Shown here one piece after another: positions 17,939 through 26,809 of a DNA stretch of 64,000 nt (the stretch's first letter is position 1; every line of letters begins with the position of its first letter). The DNA is taken from positions 19,333 to 83,332 of the forward strand of contig CALHFG010000046.1 in assembly GCA_938029215.1 (NCBI GenBank), written 5' to 3'. Under the pieces are notes generated by a model, which was given only the letters and a program-made list of their open reading frames with translations, was not told the DNA's origin and did no database searches. Source of the stretch: an uncultured Acidimicrobiales bacterium. GTDB taxonomy: Bacteria; Actinomycetota; Acidimicrobiia; Acidimicrobiales; SZUA-35. Both the position numbers and the translations under genes were made by a program.

Positions 17939-18012
17939 TACATCCGGAACCGATTACAGACCATTCAGCCAACTGTTTCCTGACCGGTAAGAATGCGGTT
18001 GGCCCCACGGCA

Positions 18013-18050
18013 CAAAAAGACCAGACCCCGGGCGGGTGCCCGAGGTCTGG
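18013..18050 (-). terminator. Intrinsic terminator of the substrate-binding protein gene
   Basis: A strong hairpin, CCAGACC-CCGGGC with GCCCG-A-GGTCTGG (18021-18050, one bulged A). On the minus strand it is followed directly by TCTTTTTG. It sits about 30 bp past the stop of the betaine-binding protein gene. Confidence 0.9.
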
Positions 18051-18078
18051 CTTCTAAAGGAATGCTGAGACGAAACGC

Positions 18079-19056
18079 CTAGCTCGGGAGCCAGGCCTTC
18101 CATGTGTCTGCGTTGGCGTCGACCCAACGCGCCGCCACGACCGCAGGATCTTCACCGTCGATCTCCATCGCGGGAAGCATCGACAGCTGATCTTCGTTGG
18201 AAAGCGTAAACGCATTCAAGAAGTCGTACACGGCCGCATCCTTGTCCTTGAGCTTGGCCGAAACGGCCTTGAAGATTGGGTCTTCGGGGTAGTCGCAGTC
18301 CACGCCGCCATCACCAGATGCCTGCGATGCGCCGCAAGCCTCGTTGAATTCGGGCAGCGCCACCTTCTTGAGGTTGTACTTAGAGACCGCCGCAGTGGGC
18401 TCCCACCAATACATCAGGACGGGCTCCTTGGCGGCCACACGGGCATCGAGTTCTGCGACGGTGGCGGGCTCTGATCCGGAGAACTGCACCTCAAACGGCA
18501 GGTTGAGGTTCTCGATGATTTGAGCGTCGAACTCGGAGTAGCTGGGGTCGGTGCCCAAGAAGCGACCCTTATCGCCGGTCTCAGCCGTGGCGAAGAGCTT
18601 GGCGTTGGCGGGGTCGGAGTATCCCTCCCAGGTGGCAAGTGCGGGATTCTCTTCAATGACGTAGTCGGGAACGAACCAGCCGATCCGGCCAACGGCGCCA
18701 AGAGCACCAATGTTCTCGACGGTTCCAGCATCGAAGAAGGCGTTCTCGGCGTCGGTTACACCCGAGGGCCAGATCTCCAATACCGCATCGAGCGTTCCGT
18801 CGGCCATGCCGGTGAACATTGCGTCGTTTTCGTCGACCTCTGAGATCTCCACCGGATTGCCCAGCTCCGATTCGATGATGTTCTTTGCTACCTCCACGTT
18901 GAGCCGGGAAGCGGACCACGGATTCACAATGAGCGTGATGGTCTCTTTGCTGTCGTCCGGGCCAGTGGCGCCGTCGGAAGCACTGTCGGTACTACTCCCG
19001 CACGCCGCGGCGACGAGGCCAGCGACGGCTAGGAATGCGATAAGTCGTTTCAACAT
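18079..19056 (-). CDS. Glycine betaine/choline-type ABC substrate-binding lipoprotein
   Basis: 325 aa. Lipoprotein signal with lipobox VAAACG (Cys at about residue 19). An OpuAC domain follows. Aromatic residues suited to a quaternary-ammonium cage are seen in NPWSASRLN, LEIWPSG and MYWWEPTAAV. GGVDCDYPEDPIFK is a small Cys-containing insert. It is divergent from the ATPase and permease genes of the same importer, with only 58 bp between starts. Ligand class is well supported; the exact compound (betaine, proline betaine, choline, DMSP) is not. Confidence 0.9.
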   Translation of the reverse strand: MLKRLIAFLAVAGLVAAACGSSTDSASDGATGPDDSKETITLIVNPWSASRLNVEVAKNIIESELGNPVEISEVDENDAMFTGMADGTLDAVLEIWPSGVTDAENAFFDAGTVENIGALGAVGRIGWFVPDYVIEENPALATWEGYSDPANAKLFATAETGDKGRFLGTDPSYSEFDAQIIENLNLPFEVQFSGSEPATVAELDARVAAKEPVLMYWWEPTAAVSKYNLKKVALPEFNEACGASQASGDGGVDCDYPEDPIFKAVSAKLKDKDAAVYDFLNAFTLSNEDQLSMLPAMEIDGEDPAVVAARWVDANADTWKAWLPS

Positions 19057-19114
19057 GGATCCCCTCCATCAGTTCATCGGCAGCAGTTGCCAGTGCCTAT
19101 TACCCTACTCATCT

Positions 19115-20149
19115 GTGAGTAATGACGCCGACCGACCCGTCTGCCTCGAAGCGAAGGGCGTATGGAAAGTCTTCGGCGCCAAGACTGACGCGGCGATTCA
19201 AATGTCCAATGCCGGTTCGACTCGGGCCGAGGTTCTGAAAGCGACCGGCTGCACGATCGGCGTGAAAGACGTATCTCTCCAAGTCCAGCGCGGCGAGACG
19301 TTCGTCGTCATGGGGTTATCGGGATCGGGAAAGTCGACGCTGGTTCGGTGCATCGCGCAACTCACCGACAGCACCCTGGGGAACGTGCTGCTGGACGGCG
19401 AGGACCTCACCGCCATGGATAGTTCCTCGCTCCGCGAGGTTCGCCGCCAAAAGCTCTCCATGGTCTTCCAGCACTTTGGCCTCTTCCCGCATCGCACCGT
19501 CATAGACAACGCCGCCTATGGCCTCGAGGTCCAAAAGGTCCCGAAGTCCCAACGGCTCGAGCGTGCCCGCGACGTCTTGAGCGAGGTTGGACTGCAGGGG
19601 TATGAGTTGCACTACCCCGGCCAACTCTCCGGCGGAATGCAGCAACGGGTTGGCCTGGCTCGGGCACTAACTGTGGATCCAGAAATTCTGTTCTTCGATG
19701 AGCCCTTCAGCGCCCTCGATCCACTGATTCGTCGCGATATGCAGGACCAGCTGCTCGATCTACAGCAACGTCTTCAGCGAACGATTGTTTTCATCACCCA
19801 CGATTTCGCGGAAGCGATAAAGCTCGGCGACCGGATTGCCATCATGAAGGACGGCGTTTTCGATCAGGTTGGCACAGCGAGCGAGCTGATCACCGAACCG
19901 GCGACCGACTATGTCCGCGAGTTCACCGAGGACATCCCCAAGACCAAGGTTCTCACCGCCGCCGATGTTATGTCCGCACCCACCGACACGGCGATGTCGG
20001 GGACGGTGCACGCATCGGACACCATCGAAAGCCTGCTTCCGGTTCTGCTCAAACACGGCGAGCCGGTTGGAGTAGTCGATGCCTCTGGTCAAACGGTGGG
20101 GATCGTCAATCGAGCAGCGGTAGCCGATCTTCTTGCGGGGGCCCAGTGA
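19115..20149 (+). CDS. Glycine betaine/proline-type ABC transporter ATP-binding protein
   Basis: 344 aa from GTG 19115; the open frame reaches back to 18710, but that part lies over the binding-protein gene on the other strand. Walker [11 protein letters not shown], signature LSGGMQQRV, Walker [14 protein letters not shown], switch His in FITHDF. A C-terminal region after about residue 270 resembles a CBS domain ([20 protein letters not shown]), which in OpuA senses ionic strength or binds nucleotides. It overlaps the permease by four bases. No ribosome-binding site precedes the GTG. Confidence 0.93.
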   Translation: MSNDADRPVCLEAKGVWKVFGAKTDAAIQMSNAGSTRAEVLKATGCTIGVKDVSLQVQRGETFVVMGLSGSGKSTLVRCIAQLTDSTLGNVLLDGEDLTAMDSSSLREVRRQKLSMVFQHFGLFPHRTVIDNAAYGLEVQKVPKSQRLERARDVLSEVGLQGYELHYPGQLSGGMQQRVGLARALTVDPEILFFDEPFSALDPLIRRDMQDQLLDLQQRLQRTIVFITHDFAEAIKLGDRIAIMKDGVFDQVGTASELITEPATDYVREFTEDIPKTKVLTAADVMSAPTDTAMSGTVHASDTIESLLPVLLKHGEPVGVVDASGQTVGIVNRAAVADLLAGAQ

Positions 20150-22068
20150 CCGCCACGGTCCCCACCATCACTCCTTCGGTCGACTCCCACACATTGCGCA
20201 GGTGGGGACCGCTGGCCGGTCTCGCTGCAGGGGCCGTTGTGCTCCAAGTGGTGTTCGGTGCGAGCGAGAACTTCCCGGCCCGATGGGACACAACGTTCGC
20301 TGCACCTATCGACGACGCAGGCAACTGGCTGCGAGCGAACCGTCAAACCCACCCGGTCTTCACTGGCTTCTTCACGCCGCTTCGCACGGTCGTCGATGCG
20401 ATCATCAACGCGTTTACCGACATCCTGTTGTGGCTGCCCTGGTACGCAGTTCTCGCGTTGGCCGCCGCCGTACCCGCCCGCGTACGGATGTACCGAGCGG
20501 CCGCCACCATCGTTGGCGCATTGTTGTACACCGGCCTCATCGGTTTCTGGGAAGAGACGATGCAAACGTTGGCCCTCATGTCCACCGCGGTCTTTCTCGC
20601 AGTGCTCATCGGTCTTCCTCTGGGAGTCATCGCCGCCTTTCGGCCGGGCTTCGAGGCGGCTCTGCGGCCGGTGCTCGATGTAATGCAAACCGTCCCCGCG
20701 TTCATCTACTTCCTTCCACTCTTCATGCTGTTCAGCATCGGCAACGTGCCGGGCACCGTGGCCACGTTGATCTACGCCCTGCCGCCGGTCGTGCGTCTCA
20801 CAACGTTGGGAATCCAGTCTGTCCCAGAATCGGCGGTTCAAGCATCGGAGATGTACGGCGCCACTCCCCGGCAGACCTTGTTCAAAGTGCAGCTTCCGAT
20901 GGCGATTCCCTCGATCATCACCGGATTGTCTCAGACGATCATGATGGCGCTCGGGGTCGTGGTTCTCGCCACACTCGTGGGGGCGAAGGGTCTCGGATCG
21001 CCAGTGCTCCAAAGCCTCAATCAGCGCCGCACCGGACGCGGCATTGCCGCGGGCCTGGCGATCATGGCGGTTGCGATGGTGTTGGACCGCATGTGGAAGT
21101 CGGCCGCGGAGCGGGATCCACTGAAACGACATGATCGTCGAACGCTGCTCGGAGTTCTGGGCGCGATCCTTGTCGCGATCACGATCGGCCGGTTTGCCTC
21201 GGTTGACACATTCCCAGAAGTTGCCGACTGGACCCTGTTCGACCCCGTCGACGACGGAGTCGTGTGGATCCGAGACAACCTTCGGTGGGTCACTCGAACC
21301 TTCAACGACACACTGGTCACCTACGCCTTCCTGCCAGCCCGCGATCTACTGAGCACGACACTCGCCTGGCCCGTCGTGGTCTTCGTGACCGGCTGGGCCT
21401 GCTGGCGAGTCAAAGGGTTGGGGTTCGCCGCCTTTAGCGCCGCGAGCCTGCTCTTCATTGGTCTGATCGGTCTCTGGGACGAAGCGATCAGCACATTGGT
21501 CTCGGTCCTAATCGCTTCGGCTCTCGCTCTGGCCATTGCGATCCCGGTGGGAATCTGGGCGGGGCGTCGCCCAAAGGTCGAGGCGTTCATTAGCCCGATT
21601 CTGGATGGTCTCCAGACCATCCCTTCCCTGGTGTACATCATCCCGGTCGTTATCTTCTTTACCGTCGGCGTCGTACCAGGAATCGTTGCGACCATCCTGT
21701 ACGCAATGGTGCCGGGGGTTCGGATAACCGCCCTAGGCATTAAGGAAGTCTCAACCGAGAGCTTGGAGGCCTCACGGACCTTCGGTGCCACTCCGCGGCA
21801 AACGTTGCTCGGCGTCCGGATACCCCTAGCTGCGCCCACCATCATGGCCGGAGTGAACCAGGTCATCATGATGTCCTTGGCGATGGTCATCATCGCTGGG
21901 CTCGTTGGCGGTGGCGGGTTGGGATTTCAAACCGTGGTGGTCCTAAAAGACAGCGAGTTCGGGCTTGGGTTCGAAGTTGGAGCCGCACTGGTTTTGATGG
22001 CCATGATTCTCGACCGGTTTACCGAGGCTGCAGCCGACAAGATGCAGCCGCACCGGTCGGCCACCTAA
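20146..22068 (+). CDS. Fused double permease of a betaine-type ABC importer
   Basis: 640 aa, two ProW-like permease units in one chain. Unit 1 spans about 1-325 and unit 2 about 330-640. Each has the cytoplasmic EAA loop: ASEMYGATPRQTLFKVQLP and ASRTFGATPRQTLLGVRIP. Each is preceded by its own extended hydrophilic N-region (DAGNWLRANRQ; DDGVVWIRDNLR) and about six TMs. Normally the importer uses a homodimer of a roughly 300-aa permease. Here the two diverged halves would let one polypeptide form the channel on an ATPase dimer. Co-translated with the ATPase (ATGA/GTGA overlap). Confidence 0.92.
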   Translation: MTATVPTITPSVDSHTLRRWGPLAGLAAGAVVLQVVFGASENFPARWDTTFAAPIDDAGNWLRANRQTHPVFTGFFTPLRTVVDAIINAFTDILLWLPWYAVLALAAAVPARVRMYRAAATIVGALLYTGLIGFWEETMQTLALMSTAVFLAVLIGLPLGVIAAFRPGFEAALRPVLDVMQTVPAFIYFLPLFMLFSIGNVPGTVATLIYALPPVVRLTTLGIQSVPESAVQASEMYGATPRQTLFKVQLPMAIPSIITGLSQTIMMALGVVVLATLVGAKGLGSPVLQSLNQRRTGRGIAAGLAIMAVAMVLDRMWKSAAERDPLKRHDRRTLLGVLGAILVAITIGRFASVDTFPEVADWTLFDPVDDGVVWIRDNLRWVTRTFNDTLVTYAFLPARDLLSTTLAWPVVVFVTGWACWRVKGLGFAAFSAASLLFIGLIGLWDEAISTLVSVLIASALALAIAIPVGIWAGRRPKVEAFISPILDGLQTIPSLVYIIPVVIFFTVGVVPGIVATILYAMVPGVRITALGIKEVSTESLEASRTFGATPRQTLLGVRIPLAAPTIMAGVNQVIMMSLAMVIIAGLVGGGGLGFQTVVVLKDSEFGLGFEVGAALVLMAMILDRFTEAAADKMQPHRSAT

Positions 22069-22120
22069 CCACTGGGTCTTTGGGGCAAATCGACGGGTAG
22101 CTCTGCCGATCTAGAAGTTG

Positions 22121-22139
22121 TTGTTACCTGCCGTAACAA
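22121..22139. promoter_or_regulatory. Perfect inverted repeat upstream of the desaturase-Rieske gene
   Basis: TTGTTAC-CTGCC-GTAACAA: 7-bp arms, five-base spacer. It lies 52 bp after the permease stop and about 160 bp before the desaturase ATG, or 11 bp before an alternative in-frame GTG at 22150. There is no T run, so an operator is more likely than a terminator. The rest of the 22069-22299 gap shows no other clear element. Confidence 0.45.
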
Positions 22140-22299
22140 GACATACGAAGTGGTTTCAAGTACCTGCTTTGTCAATGCAATCTCGACGCAGCGAGATCGC
22201 TTGGTGTCGGAAACGTTGCGGCGGGCGAATTCGGCACCAAGCACCATGCAGGCTGTCGGACGTTTGACGCCGAGAAGCGGGTTCGAATTACGCTACGGC

Positions 22300-23691
22300 A
22301 TGGCTTCGGTTCGAGAAGTTCAACGAGACTACTCGCTTACAGGGGTGGAGACGTCGGTTGCCATCGCGTCCGGTCTTGCGAACGGTCAATGGTGGCAGGC
22401 CGATATCTCCCCTGCTCGTCTAAAGGAACTGTCGGCCAGGTCGAACGGGCGCGCCGCCATCGACATGACGCTATGGGTTGTGCTGCTGGTGGGGAGCGGC
22501 ATTTTGGCGTGGACCCTGCGCAGTTCGTGGTGGGCACTTCCCGCGTTCGGCATCTACGGGGCGCTCTATGGCGGGGCGGCTGACGCCCGCTGGCACGAGT
22601 GCGGCCACGGGACCGCCTTCAAGAGCGGACGTCTGAACGACCTGTTCTACTACCCGGCCTGTTTCATGCTGGCCCGCCAACCACTGTTCTGGCGCTGGTC
22701 TCATTTCCGACACCACACCGACACCATCGTGCGCGGCAGAGACGCCGAAATCGTGTTCCAGCGACCAGCGTCAATTCCCAAGACGCTCTTCGCCTTCACG
22801 CACCTGTCGGGTGGACCGCAAATGATGGCCGGCACGGTCAGGACCGCCTTGGGCCAACTGACCGACGTCGACCGCGAACTGATTCCGCCCGACGATCTAC
22901 GCCGCCTCGTGACTCACGCACGAATCTTTGCCTCTATCTGGCTCGCCGCTGTTGTCGCCTCGGTAGCGACCGCGACACTTTGGCCCGTGCTGTTCATCGG
23001 CGGGCCCACGATCTATGGCGCTTGGCTCGTGCTCTTCTTTGGTCTCACCCAGCACGCGGGGCTTCAAGAAAACGTGCTGGACCATCGCTACAGCACCCGT
23101 ACCGTGCTCATGAACCCAGTCTTCCGTTTCCTCTATCTCAACATGAACTACCACGTGGAACATCACATGTTCCCAACCGTGCCGTACTACAACCTGCCTC
23201 GATTGCACGCCGAGATCAGAGACCAACTGGCACCACCCAATCCGAACACGGTTCACGCCTATCGTGAGATCTTCAACGCCTTCAAACATCAGTCGGTCGA
23301 CCCAGACTGGGAGATCCCGGATCGCCAAGTTCCCGAACTCCCGGGACGGCGAGCTCAGATCGCTCAGGTCACCGAGTGGGCTGGCGCCGATGGGCGAACC
23401 GATCTTGGGCCAAGCGACTTGGAACCCGGTGAGCTCCGCCCCGTTCGGATCGACGGCGTCGACTTTGTTCTCGCTCGCACCGATGAGGGAGACCATGTGT
23501 TAGCGGATCGGATGTGCACCCACGGCGAAGCCGACCTCGCAAGCGGGCTCGTGCTTGGCTGTGAGATCGAGTGTCCAAAACACAACGGAAGATTCGATCT
23601 CCGAACCGGTGAGCCAACGCGAAAGCCGGTTCGCGAACCGCTGGGGGTTCGACCGGTGTCGGTCTCAAACGGCCGACTCTACCTGGGGTAA
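22300..23691 (+). CDS. Membrane fatty-acid-desaturase-type di-iron oxygenase fused to a C-terminal Rieske domain (MocD-MocE-like fusion)
   Basis: 463 aa from ATG 22300 (in-frame extension to GTG 22150 is not domain-like). Three His boxes of the desaturase/hydroxylase family: HECGH at 99-103, HFRHH at 135-139, HVEHH at 285-289, with about four TMs. After a linker, residues about 380-463 are a Rieske [2Fe-2S] domain: C406-T-H408, 16 residues, C425-P-K-H428. MocD (desaturase-like) and MocE (Rieske ferredoxin) are separate proteins in rhizopine catabolism; here the electron donor is built in. It lies beside the betaine importer, so oxidation of an imported small molecule is possible, but a lipid substrate is equally open. 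Confidence 0.88.
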   Translation: MASVREVQRDYSLTGVETSVAIASGLANGQWWQADISPARLKELSARSNGRAAIDMTLWVVLLVGSGILAWTLRSSWWALPAFGIYGALYGGAADARWHECGHGTAFKSGRLNDLFYYPACFMLARQPLFWRWSHFRHHTDTIVRGRDAEIVFQRPASIPKTLFAFTHLSGGPQMMAGTVRTALGQLTDVDRELIPPDDLRRLVTHARIFASIWLAAVVASVATATLWPVLFIGGPTIYGAWLVLFFGLTQHAGLQENVLDHRYSTRTVLMNPVFRFLYLNMNYHVEHHMFPTVPYYNLPRLHAEIRDQLAPPNPNTVHAYREIFNAFKHQSVDPDWEIPDRQVPELPGRRAQIAQVTEWAGADGRTDLGPSDLEPGELRPVRIDGVDFVLARTDEGDHVLADRMCTHGEADLASGLVLGCEIECPKHNGRFDLRTGEPTRKPVREPLGVRPVSVSNGRLYLG

Positions 23692-23831
23692 CCCCGCCGG
23701 TTTTAGTATTTCCTGTCCCGTGTCGATAGACCTTGGTGGAACTTTTCCAGCAGTCGCAGGACGCCCGGCCTCACGGTCAACGTTCCGGGCCCAGAGACGA
23801 CAAGCTCTGCTTGTTAACCCGGCTCGAGGGC

Positions 23832-24110
23832 ATGAGCTTCGATCACACGTTTCGAGGCCTGGAACCCCAGGCACTCAGGCGCCTTTTCGAATCGGTCACG
23901 GCCCACGAGCCGTGCCTGCGTTCGGGTCTTCGGTACCACCGGCTTCACGGCCAATGGCCGATCGACGCCGAGTTCAAGAACTCCGTTGCCGCATTGGAAA
24001 GCGTCTCGTCGGACGATCTTCCCTCAGCGTTTCGAGGGTACGACCCGATGCAGGTCGAGCGAGTACTCAAAGCCATTCGTCAGCTCCCCGCTCACATGGA
24101 TCGCGATTAG
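23832..24110 (+). CDS. Small protein with two DivIVA-like FRG(Y/L)xPxxV/L segments
   Basis: 92 aa from ATG 23832; the frame is open from GTG 23733, and neither start has a well-spaced ribosome-binding site. Residues 7-22 (FRGLEPQALRRLFESV) and 67-81 (FRGYDPMQVERVLKA) both resemble the short N-terminal membrane-binding segment of DivIVA/Wag31 proteins, typically FRGYDxxQVDxFL. No coiled coil follows, unlike true DivIVA. It lies between the desaturase and an MFS gene on the same strand. Function unknown. Confidence 0.55.
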   Translation: MSFDHTFRGLEPQALRRLFESVTAHEPCLRSGLRYHRLHGQWPIDAEFKNSVAALESVSSDDLPSAFRGYDPMQVERVLKAIRQLPAHMDRD

Positions 24111-24148
24111 CACCGCGACCATGACCAATTGACAATTAGGGTGAGTCG

Positions 24149-25363
24149 GTGGATCAAGCGACTCTGGGACGTCGTTTTTGGACACTCTGGACGGCCTTCA
24201 GCGCTTCCAATCTCGGCGATGGACTCACCCTCGTCGGATTCCCGCTCCTCGCCATCACGCTGACAGACGATGCTCGACTAGTTTCGCTCGTCTTCGCCGC
24301 TCGGTTTCTGCCCTTCCTCATCATCGGGCTTCCCGCCGGAGTTCTCATCGACCGGTTCGATCGTCGGCATATCGCCATGATCGCGCAAGTCGCCCGAGCC
24401 GCCGCTCTGATCGGTATCGCTCTCACCGTCCTCTCCGACGTTGCAACGATCGCCCTGCTTTCAGTCGGTGCGTTCGTTGTGGGAGTTGGCGAAGTGCTGA
24501 CCGACGGCGGTTTACCTGCGGTAGTTCGCGATGTTGTAGCGAATGAGCAGCTCGAGGTCGCCAACAGTCGGCTGCGCGCCAGCGAGACCGTTTCAAACAT
24601 GTTCATCGGCCCTCCCGTGGGGGCGCTACTTTTCGAAGTACATCCGTCGATCCCATTCTTTGCCGCGGCGGCGCTCTATCTGCTCACGGTCGGCTTGCTG
24701 TCGCAGCTGCGAGGCAGCTTCAAGCCCGAAATAGACCCCACCGAAGGCACCTTCGCAGAACAGATGGGCAAGGGCTTGCGATACGTATGGGGCCACCCGG
24801 TGCTCCGCCCGCTTGCGCTCACTGTGGCGGCCTTTGCCTTCGTCGGTGAGGCTGGCAACACGGTGCTGGTATTGCTGGCCACCGAGCGTCTTGGCTTAAG
24901 TGGCGTGCAATTCGGCTTCCTTCTCACCGTCGACGCAGTCGCATCGGTGATCATGTCGTTCCTCGTGATGCGGCTCGTGCGCCGTACAAGTCACGGTTCA
25001 AGCATGAAGTTCAGCGTGATTGCATACGCGACCCAGGCCTTTCTTCTCGGCTTCAGTACATTTCTGCCGTTCATTGTCCTGGCCATCATCCTGGGCGGCC
25101 TGTCGGATCCGACCTGGAACGTGATCAGTGCGACCGCTCGCCAGCGTCTGGTCGACGACGCCATTTTTGGTCGGATGATGACGGCATACCTCTTTGTTGC
25201 GTGGAGCTTTCAACCTCTCGGAGCGCTTTTTGGCGGCGTTATCGCCGAGGCCTACGGCCCCGAGTGGGTGTATGTAATTGCCGGAACGGTCGTTGGATCA
25301 CTTCTGTTCTTTGCCCGGCCGATGTTCCGCAAGATCGATACTGCAATGGCCGAGCTGGCGTAG
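24149..25363 (+). CDS. MFS transporter, efflux type
   Basis: 404 aa, about 12 TMs. N-terminal FWTLWTAFSASNLGDG and the loop 2-3 motif GLPAGVLIDRFDRRHI are features of the EntS/MFS_3-type drug and siderophore exporters. A cytoplasmic loop of about 40 residues with EIDPTEGTFAEQMGKG separates the halves. Starts at GTG 24149. It converges on the guanine deaminase gene, 14 bp apart. Substrate unknown. Confidence 0.88.
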   Translation: MDQATLGRRFWTLWTAFSASNLGDGLTLVGFPLLAITLTDDARLVSLVFAARFLPFLIIGLPAGVLIDRFDRRHIAMIAQVARAAALIGIALTVLSDVATIALLSVGAFVVGVGEVLTDGGLPAVVRDVVANEQLEVANSRLRASETVSNMFIGPPVGALLFEVHPSIPFFAAAALYLLTVGLLSQLRGSFKPEIDPTEGTFAEQMGKGLRYVWGHPVLRPLALTVAAFAFVGEAGNTVLVLLATERLGLSGVQFGFLLTVDAVASVIMSFLVMRLVRRTSHGSSMKFSVIAYATQAFLLGFSTFLPFIVLAIILGGLSDPTWNVISATARQRLVDDAIFGRMMTAYLFVAWSFQPLGALFGGVIAEAYGPEWVYVIAGTVVGSLLFFARPMFRKIDTAMAELA

Positions 25364-25377
25364 CTACGGCGGGTTCC

Positions 25378-26706
25378 CTACGTTGACGCTGTAACGACCT
25401 GCTGACCCTCGACCCAAACACCGGTAATCTCGCGCTGACCCGCAAGCCGAACGAGCTGTTCGAATCGGCGCTCGGCTGCGTAACCCCGATCCGACGGTGC
25501 GATCTCAGCCAAAGAAACCGAGACGGCATCAAAGCGACGGCCAACCTCGATCAACCCCAACGGTTGATCCAAGACAAGCGCACCCCCGACGGTGGCGAGC
25601 CAAAACCCGGTGATTGCATCGATGCGTGATCCGGCCCTGCCCCGATCGATCGAGGCGAGCTCCGGATCCACACCCTCTTCAAGCATTCGGGCGCTGTGTA
25701 TCGCCTGCGCGGCGTTTGCGAGAATCGAGGCGCTCGGCCCGCCTGCCACGTCGGTACCCAATCCCACGTGGACGCCTGCGTCGAGGGCCATCTTGGCGGG
25801 GAAGACGGCGTTTCCGAAGTAGATGTTGGACAACGGGCAGTGCGCCACTCCGGCGCCCCGTTCTCGAATGAGAGCGAGGTCGTCCACATTCAGATGACCA
25901 CCGTGGGCGAGCACGGTGGACTGCCGCATCAGGCCAAACCTGTCGAGAGCGGTTGCATCCCGAACGCCGGTGCGTTCGATCACATGGTGATGTTCCCAGT
26001 CGTCTTCGGAGCAATGAGTCTGGACGAGCAGGCCAGACTCCTCGGCCAGGTCACCGAGCGACGCCAGCAGCTCATCGGTACAGGCCGGGATGAATCGCGG
26101 AGTGATGATCGGATTGACCAGACTGAGCGGATCGTCCAGACGTTGGATCTGCTCGATCGACTCGCGCGTGGCGGCGAGGGCGATCTGCGGAGAGTCGTCC
26201 CGGTACCACCCAGGTGTTCCCTCCGGGTGGTCCATCGCAACTCGACCAACCCACGCCCGTTGTCCGTGCTCAATGCACGCTTGGGCAAGGGCAGTTGTCG
26301 CTGGGGTGTGAATAGACCCGTAATACACCGCAGAGGTTGTCCCATTGGCGAGAAGAGTTGGAACCATGGAGTCCCACATCGCCTGCGCGAACTCTACGTC
26401 TTCGTACCGGGCTTCTAGTGGAAAGGTGTATTCGAACAACCACTCCGACAGCTGCAGGTCATAACCGGTGCCAAGTTGGGGCCACTGCGGAGCATGGAGA
26501 TGCAGGTCAATAAAGCCGGGAACCAACACCTCGTCGGCTCCGAGCTCAATATCAGCATCGTCTGCAGCTGGGTCATCAGCAGCTGGAACGATCGAAGCGA
26601 TTTCGCCGTCGACGACCCGAATCAGCACGTCGTCGAGGACTTCCAAGCCGTCGGGGGTTGGCGTCTGCCATACCGTCGCTCGAATCGTCGTCTGCTCAGA
26701 ACTCAT
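25378..26706 (-). CDS. guaD: Guanine deaminase
   Basis: 442 aa, usual length. Amidohydrolase fold. DLHLHAPQWPQLGTGYD carries the HxH zinc ligands with the guanine-deaminase-specific APQ, then the FEYTFPLE segment. Further ligands: His in VQTHCSEDDWE, His in VLAHGGH and Asp in GLGTDVAGGPS. Guanine is converted to xanthine plus ammonia. The frame runs on to 27231, but ATG 26706 is where homology begins; the rest is antisense to a lipoprotein gene. No other purine catabolic gene is in the window. Confidence 0.93.
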   Translation of the reverse strand: MSSEQTTIRATVWQTPTPDGLEVLDDVLIRVVDGEIASIVPAADDPAADDADIELGADEVLVPGFIDLHLHAPQWPQLGTGYDLQLSEWLFEYTFPLEARYEDVEFAQAMWDSMVPTLLANGTTSAVYYGSIHTPATTALAQACIEHGQRAWVGRVAMDHPEGTPGWYRDDSPQIALAATRESIEQIQRLDDPLSLVNPIITPRFIPACTDELLASLGDLAEESGLLVQTHCSEDDWEHHHVIERTGVRDATALDRFGLMRQSTVLAHGGHLNVDDLALIRERGAGVAHCPLSNIYFGNAVFPAKMALDAGVHVGLGTDVAGGPSASILANAAQAIHSARMLEEGVDPELASIDRGRAGSRIDAITGFWLATVGGALVLDQPLGLIEVGRRFDAVSVSLAEIAPSDRGYAAERRFEQLVRLAGQREITGVWVEGQQVVTAST

Positions 26707-26809
26707 CGCTTCGAAGTTTCCCACACCTGGTCTATCGGCCTCACGATGTCCGTCGAAAGCTCGGCCGGCCGGGCCCCAAACAGGGTTACAGCTGTGCCAG
26801 GCTGGAGGT

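Noticed and set aside
20089..21132. 347-aa minus-strand frame
   Set aside because: Antisense to the fused permease; His/Arg/Gly-rich and lacks TM helices or motifs.
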